Positions 8,287 through 16,689 of a stretch of DNA of 40,961 nt are shown here, piece after piece; position 1 is the stretch's first letter, and each line of letters begins with the position of its first letter. The DNA comes from Planctomycetota bacterium (lineage in GTDB: Bacteria; Planctomycetota; Phycisphaerae; UBA1845), in NCBI GenBank assembly GCA_024278695.1, contig JAJRSR010000182.1, positions 1 through 40,961 on the forward strand. The letters run 5' to 3'. A program made the translations under genes and the position numbers. Below the pieces are notes generated by a model. That model ran no database searches, was not told where the DNA came from, and saw only the letters and a list, made by a program, of their open reading frames with translations.

Positions 8287-9672
8287 TTAGTTTGTGCCAA
8301 GGCACCTCGGCCAGTAGTCGTCGGGCGGGGGCGCGTCGCGGTTGCCGTCGGGGCGGATGTGGTCGTAGAGCGATTCTTTCTGTTTGTCGTAGGCGATGCG
8401 CCCGTTGACCACGGTCCAGCGCGAGTGTGTCATGTAATGCAGAATATCGCCATCGGTGATCACAAAGTCAGCATCTTTACCCACCTCGATCGAACCGACG
8501 CGGTGGTCGATACCGAGGATGCGGGCCGCGTCGATCGTGATGGTACGGAGCGCCGCGTCTTCCGAAAGGCCGCCACGCACTGCGAACGCCGCTTCCATGT
8601 TGAGGTGCAGCAGGTCACGTCCGGCCAACCCCCACAGCGTGATCGAAGTCACCGACGGGACGATCGCAATGGGTATGCCGTGCCGCGCGAGAATGGCCGC
8701 GTTCTCAATCGAGCGGCCGGTCTTGCGGTTGATCCGTTCATCGTGGCCCGTGTCGGTGGAGAAGATTGGCGGGCGAATCGAAAGGATCGCAGAAACGCCA
8801 GCCCGCGCCATACGGGACGGCACGGTCCAGCCCTCCATCGCCCCGCGCAGTACGATCTTGATGCCGTAGCGCTCGGCGAGCTCGCAATACTGCACGATCT
8901 CATACGCACGGTCGGCCGATGCCACCGCCACCAACTCGCCACGCATCAACGCGTGAATCTTTTTGAAATCACCCGTGAGCCATTCCTTGTCCGGCTCCTC
9001 GGCTTCGTCATCTTTTTTCTTTTCGTCCGCGTAGATTTCCAGATCACGCATGTACTGACGCACCTTGTCAAACTTCTCACGAAGCTTGCGACGACCATCC
9101 GGGCTCGAACTGCTGTAGCTGAGCTTGTAAAAGAGATCGCGCTTGACGACCAAACCTTCAAGCGTGGAGAACGTGAGCTTGCCAGCCGTGTTGCCGGTGA
9201 CGGCCGTGGTGATGCCACCGGCGAGCCCGATCGTCATGGTCAGCGAGAAAACGTCAGTCGAATCATCCGGCGGCTCACTGCCGATCACACCGCTGCTCGA
9301 CACGGCCACCAACCCCGGGTAAACGTGATAGCCGGACGCGTCGAGCCGCTCGGCTTTTTCCGGCACCTCGACCGATTCTCCGATTTCGATGATCTTGCCG
9401 TTCTTGGTCAGGATCGTCACGTCAAAGAGCGTGGCCCCGGTCACGGTGTGAACGGTACCCGCTTTGATCGCGAAGTAGCGGTCGTCTTTTTTCTTCTTTT
9501 TCTTTTTGTCTTTGTCGTCGTCGGACTTTTCGTCCTTGGCTGCGTCCTTCTTGGCTTCGGTCTTATCTTTACTTGGTTTGTCCTTGTCCGGTTTGGGGTC
9601 GCCAGCGCGAACCAGCGGCACGGTCATCGAAACAATCAACAGGAGCGTTAGCAGTCTGGCACGATGAAGCAT
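8287..9672 (-). CDS. Exported amidohydrolase-fold protein without metal-site HxH (array member 8)
   Basis: 461 residues, last gene of the array; its ATG (9672-9670) shares a base with the TAA of the preceding gene. A Sec signal peptide (LLTLLLIVSMTVPLVRA) is followed by an Asp/Lys-rich stretch at residues 24-64. The amidohydrolase N-terminal sandwich (TILTKNGKIIEIGESVEVP) and YPGLV motif follow, but the next residues are S125-S126-S127 where the family has HxH. The later histidine positions (VASAD, VLRGAMEG) and the C-terminal Asp (VPSVTS) are also replaced. The terminal GSIEVGKDADFVITDGD motif is well kept. The barrel is therefore probably present but not metal-dependent in the usual way. 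It is predicted periplasmic; substrate unknown. Confidence 0.85.
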   Translation of the reverse strand: MLHRARLLTLLLIVSMTVPLVRAGDPKPDKDKPSKDKTEAKKDAAKDEKSDDDKDKKKKKKKDDRYFAIKAGTVHTVTGATLFDVTILTKNGKIIEIGESVEVPEKAERLDASGYHVYPGLVAVSSSGVIGSEPPDDSTDVFSLTMTIGLAGGITTAVTGNTAGKLTFSTLEGLVVKRDLFYKLSYSSSSPDGRRKLREKFDKVRQYMRDLEIYADEKKKDDEAEEPDKEWLTGDFKKIHALMRGELVAVASADRAYEIVQYCELAERYGIKIVLRGAMEGWTVPSRMARAGVSAILSIRPPIFSTDTGHDERINRKTGRSIENAAILARHGIPIAIVPSVTSITLWGLAGRDLLHLNMEAAFAVRGGLSEDAALRTITIDAARILGIDHRVGSIEVGKDADFVITDGDILHYMTHSRWTVVNGRIAYDKQKESLYDHIRPDGNRDAPPPDDYWPRCLGTN

Positions 9673-11069
9673 TACTCGTCCTCGTCCGCGTCGTAAACCG
9701 TTTCGCCGAGAATCATCACACGCCGTACTGTGCTATGCGGATCCAGCGGGTCACCATCAAAGAACACGAGATCGGCATCGCGATCTTTTTCAATACTGCC
9801 GATCTTCTCACCGAGCCCGATCAGCTTGGCCGGGTGCAGCGTCAGCATCTTGTAGGCGTCTTCCTTTTTCAATCCGGCACGCACCAGATCAGCCAACCGC
9901 GCACGAATGCGACTGAGTTCGATCTTTGTATCCGAATACAATACCGCCGAGACTTCGCACTCCGCCTTGACCAACTTGGCCATCAGGTTGTACCGAAACG
10001 TAGTCTGCGGGAGGAAATGCAAATTGGGTCGAATCGCAATCTGCGCCTTGCGCTCTCCGAGCTGTTTCAGCACGTAGTGGTAGTCCGTCGATCGGCCCGT
10101 CGCGAGATACAGCGTGTAGCTGATGTCCTCATACGGCTCCAAGATCTCGTCCAGATGCAGCAGTTCGGCCGCGTCGCTGATCTGTACCATCATCCGGACG
10201 TCGTCTTTCTTCTCGATCAGATCGACGAGCGGCTGGTACTTCGGATCGATAGGCGGCGCCTTGAAGGTTTCGGGCTCTGCCTTCTTGGCCGCAGCGCTAT
10301 CCGCGCCATCAGCCGGCTTGGGTTCTTTCTCGCCGTCTTCGTCATCGCTGGCGCGACGCCCCTTCGGCTTTTCATCGCCCTTGTCATCCCCATCCTTTTC
10401 GCCATCATCCTCGTCGCTATCGGGCTTGTCCGCATCATCACCCTTCTCGGCCTCATCCTTCTTTTTCGCTTGCTTTTCGTCCCACTCCTTGCGGGCCTTC
10501 TCGATCTTTTCGATTTCTTCCTTCGCCTTTTTCAAGGCGTCGCGGAGGGTTGACTTCTTGGTGGCATTGACATGCAAATACCCGGCCCCGGCCACAAGCC
10601 GGGCTTCCTCATCCCCGCCGGTTCGGTAGACCGACGCCATCCCCGGAATGCCTTTTCCCGACGGGATAAAACAGGCTGTGGTGAAACCGGCTTCGCGCAT
10701 CTCGTCGAAACCAACACGGTCGACGTAGATCTCATCGGCGACCGATTGATTGCCGTGGACGCCGCTGCGCGAAAAACGCTTAAGGTCGTAACGCGTGCGC
10801 GGAAGGACGAACCCAGGCATCACGGTCTGACGCTGGGCGTTGATGACCTTAGCCGACGCCGGGAACTCAAGCCCGATACCGACGGCCGTGATCTTGCCAT
10901 CCTCAATCACGATCACGCCGGGAGAAAACTCCTCACCGGAAACCGTAATCACCCGACCGGCCTTGACGGCCACATATTCCGGTTCCTGCGCGTGGGTTGT
11001 GGCCACAAGCACAAACGCACCCACAGCACCCAACAGCCGAAAACTATTTTGTAGCGAACCCATCACCAC
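9672..11069 (-). CDS. Exported amidohydrolase-fold protein with long charged linker (array member 7)
   Basis: 465 residues. The start is GTG at 11069, whose first base is the last base of the upstream TAG; ATG 11063 is an alternative. A signal peptide (LLGAVGAFVLVATTHAQ) leads into a family sandwich (VIVIEDGKITAVGIGLEFP). VMPGFV is followed by R91-T92-R93 in place of HxH. Residues 180-270 begin as a predicted coiled helix and become a Glu/Asp/Lys run that is surely disordered. The barrel resumes at PLVDLIEKKDDVRMMVQ. The equivalents of the two later metal His are lost, while an Asp in LYSDTK may match the last ligand. GSIEKDRDADLVFFDGDPLD closes the protein. It is probably a pseudoenzyme. Confidence 0.85.
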   Translation of the reverse strand: MVMGSLQNSFRLLGAVGAFVLVATTHAQEPEYVAVKAGRVITVSGEEFSPGVIVIEDGKITAVGIGLEFPASAKVINAQRQTVMPGFVLPRTRYDLKRFSRSGVHGNQSVADEIYVDRVGFDEMREAGFTTACFIPSGKGIPGMASVYRTGGDEEARLVAGAGYLHVNATKKSTLRDALKKAKEEIEKIEKARKEWDEKQAKKKDEAEKGDDADKPDSDEDDGEKDGDDKGDEKPKGRRASDDEDGEKEPKPADGADSAAAKKAEPETFKAPPIDPKYQPLVDLIEKKDDVRMMVQISDAAELLHLDEILEPYEDISYTLYLATGRSTDYHYVLKQLGERKAQIAIRPNLHFLPQTTFRYNLMAKLVKAECEVSAVLYSDTKIELSRIRARLADLVRAGLKKEDAYKMLTLHPAKLIGLGEKIGSIEKDRDADLVFFDGDPLDPHSTVRRVMILGETVYDADEDE

Positions 11070-12349
11070 TAGAACCGCCTCTTCACTTTGGCATCGTACA
11101 CGACTTTACCGCGTACGACGGTCATTTCGCAACTCGAACGCGGGTCGATCGGATCACCCGTCCACAGCCCGAAGTCTGCGTCCTTGCCAACCTCAATCGA
11201 ACCCACATGGTCATCAATCAGCAGCGCCTCAGCGGGCATTTTCGTCACGCCCCGAAGCGCCGGATAGGGCAACCACCCGTACCAACACGCCATCGCGGCC
11301 TGATACGACAACTCTTTTTGTGGCACCACCGGCGCATCAGTGTTGATACCCAACTTCTTCACACCGCCCTGCCACCACCGTGCCGCGTTGCCGTGCATCT
11401 TACGCTGCGAAAAATCAAACCAATACTGCCGCGGACCGTTCATCGTATACATGTCTTGCTCCACGACGAGCGGTGCGGTCTTGAAACCGTCAAACGTGGA
11501 GTGATCGAGCACGGTGCGGATGCCAAACTTCTTCGACAGCATATCCACCGTGGTCATGACAACCTGATAAATCTGCGTATGAACCGAAGCGGGAAACTCC
11601 CCGCGAAACAAACCGCGAAACCCATCAAACACCGGATCATACAACGGTTTGTCTTTGGTCTTGCCCTGCTCGAAGGCATTCCAGCCTTCGTGGTAGGCCT
11701 TGGCTTTGTCCAGTGTCTGCCGTGTGTTGTAATTCATGTAGCTGCGACCAACACCAAACCAGTACCATTCCGGATTGCCGGCTTGGGCAATTTTTAGCGA
11801 ACCGGGTGATCGTTGCACGACATCGGCCACTGTTGAACCGCCGGTTTTCGCAACCGTGCCGAACCCGCTCATGTTTGTCCCGCTACCGGGGATGAGCAGC
11901 ACCGGAGTCACACCGCCAGCGCGAGCGCTCTTGATGATCTCGTTGTCGGGGACAATCGTCTCCAACGTGCGTAGGCCGGGGTTTGTCAGATAGACCATGT
12001 CATTCAGGTCCATCAGTGAACCGGCCGTGTGGTTGTGCGCATCGACGAGACCGGGGACAAGCCAAAGATTCTCGGCATTGACCACACGATACCCGGCCGG
12101 CACCTCAAGCTCCTGCCGCGACCCGACGCCCTCAATCTTGCTGCCTTCCACCAGGACGACCGCGTTGTTAATGACGCGGTCCGTGCCGTCCATCGTCACC
12201 AGCTTGCCGACGCGGTAGGCCGTACCACGCTTCGCCGGCGCAGCGTTTGCTGGCATCGACAACACCATCACGGTGAGCGCCACCGCAGCGACGAACGCCG
12301 ATCGGCGCAAGTCAGACCAGCGCGAAGCCACTCGGGAAGTCCTATTCAT
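11069..12349 (-). CDS. Exported metal-dependent amidohydrolase, the one intact member of the array (member 6)
   Basis: 426 residues from ATG at 12349, overlapping the preceding stop by 4 bases (ATGA). A long signal peptide ends near PANA. LVPGLVDAHNHTAG gives H105-x-H107; later come H257 in SVHTQ, H283 in VLDHSTFDG and D338 in NTDAP. This is the complete set expected for a metal-binding amidohydrolase barrel of the PF01979 type. GSIEVGKDADFGLWTGDPIDP completes the C-terminal sandwich. Family enzymes hydrolyse C-N bonds of cyclic amides, imides or acyl-amino compounds; the substrate here cannot be told from sequence. It is the shortest array member apart from the 398-residue protein at 18184-19380 and carries no charged insert. 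Confidence 0.9.
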   Translation of the reverse strand: MNRTSRVASRWSDLRRSAFVAAVALTVMVLSMPANAAPAKRGTAYRVGKLVTMDGTDRVINNAVVLVEGSKIEGVGSRQELEVPAGYRVVNAENLWLVPGLVDAHNHTAGSLMDLNDMVYLTNPGLRTLETIVPDNEIIKSARAGGVTPVLLIPGSGTNMSGFGTVAKTGGSTVADVVQRSPGSLKIAQAGNPEWYWFGVGRSYMNYNTRQTLDKAKAYHEGWNAFEQGKTKDKPLYDPVFDGFRGLFRGEFPASVHTQIYQVVMTTVDMLSKKFGIRTVLDHSTFDGFKTAPLVVEQDMYTMNGPRQYWFDFSQRKMHGNAARWWQGGVKKLGINTDAPVVPQKELSYQAAMACWYGWLPYPALRGVTKMPAEALLIDDHVGSIEVGKDADFGLWTGDPIDPRSSCEMTVVRGKVVYDAKVKRRF

Positions 12350-15126
12350 CGTACCGCCTCCCCGTGAACGATCACGCGTTTGATATAGCTACCGGTTTCG
12401 AACGGATGCCCGCTGAAAATCGCGAGATCACCCTGGCATCCCGGCTTTAGCGAACCTATCTCATCTTCGAGCATGAACATCTTGGCGGGCTGCGTGGTGA
12501 GCGCCGCCAGTGCGGCATCGGCACTGAGCCCGCGTTCTACCGCATACAGCCCCACCAACGGGAGCACCCGTGCGGCATCCTCCGCGTCGCTCTGAAAGGC
12601 GACCGCAACACCTTGACGCGAAAGATCATCTGCTTGGTGGTACGACTCATGGCGTTCCCAACGGATCACATCTTTTGGAACAACCACGCCCACGCCTTTT
12701 TCCGCAAGCGCTTCGGCATGGGCCCTCGCACCCGGCGCGTCGAGCAACAGGTACGGCGTTTCCCACTTATCCATGAACTTGATTACGGCCGCGATCTGCG
12801 CCGGCGCATCCACTTTGATTAGCGCAGGAATCTTCTTCTCGAGTATGCTTCGGATCGGCTCGAGCGCCTCATCCGTCTTTGGCGGCAACGGACGACCATC
12901 CTTGCCGCGCGTTCGGCGCTTGGTCACCTTAAACTCGACCGCCTCTTTGTCTGTACGCTCGGCCTCGAAATCGATATCCATGCTGGCGACAACAATCTTG
13001 CCAACCAGTTTGTCCTCTTCAACGAGATCGGCTTCGATACGGGGCGTCCCCTGACCGCCGGTGTCAACGTCAAGCTCCAACGACAGATGATCGCCAACGA
13101 AAGTCCCCGTCACCTTAAGTTCCTGCGGAGCGCCGGGCGCTGCGAGGCGACCTTCGACATCCTCACCCGTCAGCAGCAAACGCATCGTCACAGTCTGCGG
13201 CTCAGGCAAGGGTCCGCCGGAAATGGTCGCGCTCCAGGTGCCCGTCATGGGGTCACCTTTACCGGATTCGTCTTCAACCTCCTCAGTCTTCGGTTTGCCG
13301 TTGAGCGATTCGCCTTTGGCCTTTTTCTCTTTCCACTCCGCAAGTTCTTTCTCGTATTTCTTCCACTTCTCAAGATACTTCTTGCCCGCTTCGTAGCGAC
13401 CTTTGAGCTTATTACCGATGCCGGCCGGGTCTGCCTTGGAAACGTCAAAAAACACGCCGGCGGTCTCTCGAACCACGCGCGCCTCGCGGGAATCCCCGCC
13501 GGTATGGATCGCCGCGATCTGTGAACCCGAACCGCTCGCGCCATACGACGACAGCATAACGGTTGTCACACCGGCCCGCGCCACGCGCCGGGCGGCCACA
13601 CCAGGCACGCCAACGGTCTTACTCAGTTTCAAATCCGGCGCAGTCGAACCGGAGTCGCCCTCCAAGCCAAGGTGTCCGTGCGCGTCGATAAACCCCGGTG
13701 CGACGAAAGAACCAGCACCGGCATCAATAAACTTCGCAAAGGGTGGATGCGGCACGGTCTTGCCGACCGCGGTGATCTTGCCGTCCTCTATCAGCACGGC
13801 ACCGTTAGTAATCTGCTCATCCTCATTGACCCAGATCGTACCGCCGCGCACGACCAACGCGTTCGTTTCCGGAGCTTCAAACGCCGTCACGCCACCAATA
13901 TAAACACGATGCACATGCGTCGAGGTGGCCAACGGATCACCGGAAAGCACAAGAAGGTCGGCATCCTTACCGGGTTCGAGGCTACCCACGCGATCGGACA
14001 CACCCATGATCTCCGCAGGGATGCGCGTGAGCGCCGCAATCACCCGTGAAGGAGAAAGATCTGCACGAAGCGCTGTCGAAGCCGCAAGCCGAAGATCAAC
14101 CACCGGCGCATCGGTCGTAGCGGCCAGCGCCAACGTGACCCCATCTAACGACCGCAGGGCGTCAACGTCTGCCTGAAGCGCATCGGGATCGAATCCGATA
14201 TCTTCGGCGCGATTTCGCAGCCCCCCGCCCAACTCGAACACCACCGGGATCCCCGCAGCACGAATGGCATCCGCAACCAAGTCGGCCTGCGCACCCCCAA
14301 CGAAATAGGCCCGCCGTTTGTGCCGTTTGAGAAACTCAATCGCGGCGGTCATATCCGCACCGCGATCCACCTGAACACGCAATGTAGCCCGGTCCTGCCA
14401 GAGCCCCGCAAGCGAGACTAAGTGCATCGACGCGAACTCTTGCGGCTCGGACCACGCGAGCGCCTCCTCGAACGCCAACACCTGGCCCATGCGCGAGTCT
14501 GGTCGTTGCCGGATCGGCTGGGGAATGGCCACATCACTGCTGGACGGCATCTGGTAGTTCACGTCTTTCGGCGGATGGTAGACCTGCTCATCGAAAGTCA
14601 CGGTCAGGTCGGCGTTAGGCGTAAGAATGCGTCCGTCGAGCGGTCCGCCAAGCTTCACAACGGCACCCTGCCCGGTGACCAGCCGATGCCGACCCGGGTT
14701 GAGATGCACCGTCGTCACGCCGCCCGCGAGCGTCACGCGATAATCGGCGTACGCCAGATAGCTATCGACGGCCCGGTAGCCGGCCGCGATTGATTCATCA
14801 CCCTCGTGCTCCGGAGCGAGCGACGTCGAAGCGGCCACCAACCCCGGCATCACCACCGCATCGGGCAGGTCAATTACCTCAAGATCCGCCGGAACCGGCA
14901 GGTCAACGCCGACGGCCACGATCTTGCCATCGCGCACAATCACCATGCCCGGTGAAAACGAAGCGATACCATCCTGCGCAACAGGCAGCACCGTGCCGGC
15001 TTTGAGGGCGAAGGATCGCTGTGGGCCATCAGCACGAACGGAACCGCCAAACAGTGCGGCAACCGCTAGTGCCAGAGCTTGACACTTCCGAAACGAACGG
15101 TCAGTTGTGTAGCTGTTGTGACGCAT
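12346..15126 (-). CDS. Exported double-domain amidohydrolase-fold fusion with beta-rich insert (array member 5)
   Basis: 926 residues from ATG at 15126, sharing one base with the preceding TAA. It has a signal peptide (ALALAVAALFGGSVRA) and then two complete amidohydrolase units. Unit 1 (about 38-415) has VMPGLV followed by S100-T101-S102 instead of HxH, though TTDAP (D339) survives. Unit 2 (about 423-926) has FVAPGFIDAHGH with H483 and H485, and SDAED (D847). Its middle His positions read IKVDAP and LLLDAP, so its metal site is incomplete. Unit 2 is split by a predicted coiled helix (573-605), an acidic linker and a beta-rich segment (628-738). Both units end with GSL-type Asp motifs. Fusion of two array members is the simplest origin. 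Confidence 0.88.
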   Translation of the reverse strand: MRHNSYTTDRSFRKCQALALAVAALFGGSVRADGPQRSFALKAGTVLPVAQDGIASFSPGMVIVRDGKIVAVGVDLPVPADLEVIDLPDAVVMPGLVAASTSLAPEHEGDESIAAGYRAVDSYLAYADYRVTLAGGVTTVHLNPGRHRLVTGQGAVVKLGGPLDGRILTPNADLTVTFDEQVYHPPKDVNYQMPSSSDVAIPQPIRQRPDSRMGQVLAFEEALAWSEPQEFASMHLVSLAGLWQDRATLRVQVDRGADMTAAIEFLKRHKRRAYFVGGAQADLVADAIRAAGIPVVFELGGGLRNRAEDIGFDPDALQADVDALRSLDGVTLALAATTDAPVVDLRLAASTALRADLSPSRVIAALTRIPAEIMGVSDRVGSLEPGKDADLLVLSGDPLATSTHVHRVYIGGVTAFEAPETNALVVRGGTIWVNEDEQITNGAVLIEDGKITAVGKTVPHPPFAKFIDAGAGSFVAPGFIDAHGHLGLEGDSGSTAPDLKLSKTVGVPGVAARRVARAGVTTVMLSSYGASGSGSQIAAIHTGGDSREARVVRETAGVFFDVSKADPAGIGNKLKGRYEAGKKYLEKWKKYEKELAEWKEKKAKGESLNGKPKTEEVEDESGKGDPMTGTWSATISGGPLPEPQTVTMRLLLTGEDVEGRLAAPGAPQELKVTGTFVGDHLSLELDVDTGGQGTPRIEADLVEEDKLVGKIVVASMDIDFEAERTDKEAVEFKVTKRRTRGKDGRPLPPKTDEALEPIRSILEKKIPALIKVDAPAQIAAVIKFMDKWETPYLLLDAPGARAHAEALAEKGVGVVVPKDVIRWERHESYHQADDLSRQGVAVAFQSDAEDAARVLPLVGLYAVERGLSADAALAALTTQPAKMFMLEDEIGSLKPGCQGDLAIFSGHPFETGSYIKRVIVHGEAVR

Positions 15127-16604
15127 TAGTTATTGCTGTCCGATTCACCCTTGTCGGCGGGTGTGTCTTTAGTGGTTGCGTCCGTTTTGTCAGATCCGGC
15201 GGCCGCATCGCCGGCTTTTTCATCTGCCTTGCCGTTGGTTTTTTCTTCCGCTTTTTTGTCGGCGTCGCCGTTCGCTTCCTCGGACACCTCTGCCGGGTCA
15301 TCCCCGAAAAGCTGTTTGAGACGCACGTCTTCCGATCGCTCGTACGCCTTGATTCCTTTGATATACACCTGTTCGACCCAGGTGCTAAAATCAAGCGGAT
15401 CACCGCTGAGCACGACGATGTTGGCGAGCTTGCCCGCTTCCAGGCTGCCGAGTTTCTTGTCCATGCCGAGAGCCTTCGCGGGATAGAGCGTGATCGCCTT
15501 GAGGGCACGGCTACGGGACACGCCACCACGCACGCAGCGCGCTGCTTGATAATTCAAGTACCGCTCGGCCAGTGATGTATTGGGGCTCGGCAACAGGGAA
15601 AACCGCAATCGCGCGTCGGCAAAAACCTTCGGCACGAAGGTTTCCACCAGTTTTCCAGTCAAAGAATCACGTTCACGATGAACGAGCTCCGGACCGAGCA
15701 CGACAGGACGCTCTGCCTTTTTCAACTCCGCGATCGCCTTGTAGCAATGCGTACCAAGCACGAACACCATTCGATCAAAGAAGCCATGCTTCTTGGCCAG
15801 GGCGATCGCACGACCGACATCGCCGGCACGATCGCAATAGACGAAAGTGGTTAACTCGCCGCGTGTCAGCTTGATGAGGTTCGCGTGTTTGTCGTCGTAG
15901 TCCTCAAATTTGATGAGTTCCTTGCCGCGCTTCTGCGCCTCCTCCGGACCAACGTCGATCTTCTCATCCTTCTCTTCCAGCGATTCCTCGTACTTCTTCT
16001 CGGCGAGCTTTTCGAGATAATCGTCCAGTTCGAGAAATGTCTCGCGTAGCGTGGCAAACTGAACCATGCGATCCGATCCGCGCTTCGGAGCCACGCTGAT
16101 CTTCAACGCGACGTCGGCGGCCTGGGTCATCTCTTCCGGCGTCATGCCGATGGGGTGAATCAGTCGGCTCAAGCCGCCGATCACGGTGTTGTGACCGTGC
16201 GTGATGTGAATCGAAGTGATCCCGTCGCGCAGCGCGTCTTCAAAATACAGTTTGGACGGGTCAATCGAATCATAGACATTCAGAAACGGCGTGACCGGAG
16301 CGTTTTCGTTGGAAACGTCCATGCCGCGCTGCGAATGAGCGTCGATCATACCAGGCATCACGACCTTACCGCTTACATCCACAACCATCGCATCGTACGG
16401 AATCTCAACATCAGCCCCGACGGCCGTAATCTTGCCGTGCTCGATCAACACGGTGCCCTTGTCAATCACCTTGCCGACGACGGGAATGATCTTGCCACCC
16501 TGGAGTGCAAGCTTGACCGGCGGGACGGCCCACGACGGTGTGGCCACAATGAAGGGCGTAGCCAACAGCACCGCCACACCCAAGAAAGTTGTTCGCATCT
16601 TCAC
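15126..16604 (-). CDS. Exported amidohydrolase-fold protein, HxH reduced to HxQ (array member 4)
   Basis: 492 residues. The start is GTG at 16604, with AAGGA 10 bases upstream; ATG 16598 is an alternative. The signal peptide is FLGVAVLLATPFIVATPSWA. VVMPGMIDAH is followed by S-Q, so the first metal His (H90) is kept and the second is Gln92. The histidines of later strands are missing (FVYCDRAGD; FVLGTHCY) and the terminal Asp is replaced (LLPSPNTS). Residues about 190-235 are a charged helical stretch. The last 55 or so residues are an Ala/Asp/Lys/Thr-rich tail. GSLEAGKLANIVVLSGDPLD lies before the tail. It looks like a partly decayed enzyme. It is separated from the preceding array gene by 85 bases, the longest gap in the array. 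Confidence 0.86.
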   Translation of the reverse strand: MKMRTTFLGVAVLLATPFIVATPSWAVPPVKLALQGGKIIPVVGKVIDKGTVLIEHGKITAVGADVEIPYDAMVVDVSGKVVMPGMIDAHSQRGMDVSNENAPVTPFLNVYDSIDPSKLYFEDALRDGITSIHITHGHNTVIGGLSRLIHPIGMTPEEMTQAADVALKISVAPKRGSDRMVQFATLRETFLELDDYLEKLAEKKYEESLEEKDEKIDVGPEEAQKRGKELIKFEDYDDKHANLIKLTRGELTTFVYCDRAGDVGRAIALAKKHGFFDRMVFVLGTHCYKAIAELKKAERPVVLGPELVHRERDSLTGKLVETFVPKVFADARLRFSLLPSPNTSLAERYLNYQAARCVRGGVSRSRALKAITLYPAKALGMDKKLGSLEAGKLANIVVLSGDPLDFSTWVEQVYIKGIKAYERSEDVRLKQLFGDDPAEVSEEANGDADKKAEEKTNGKADEKAGDAAAGSDKTDATTKDTPADKGESDSNN

Positions 16605-16689
16605 AGCTCTACCGTCCTTATCGCTTTTCTATGCCAGCGTCATATCCGGCTCGCCGCACGCGCCGTGCAGCACTTCTTCTGCGACCTTG

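Noticed and set aside
8245-9651. 468-codon open frame on the plus strand opposite an array gene
   Set aside because: It is the antisense shadow of the amidohydrolase gene at 8287-9672. Its protein is His/Arg/Val-rich with no family motif, and the antisense of Lys/Asp codons gives its hydrophobic FLF stretches.
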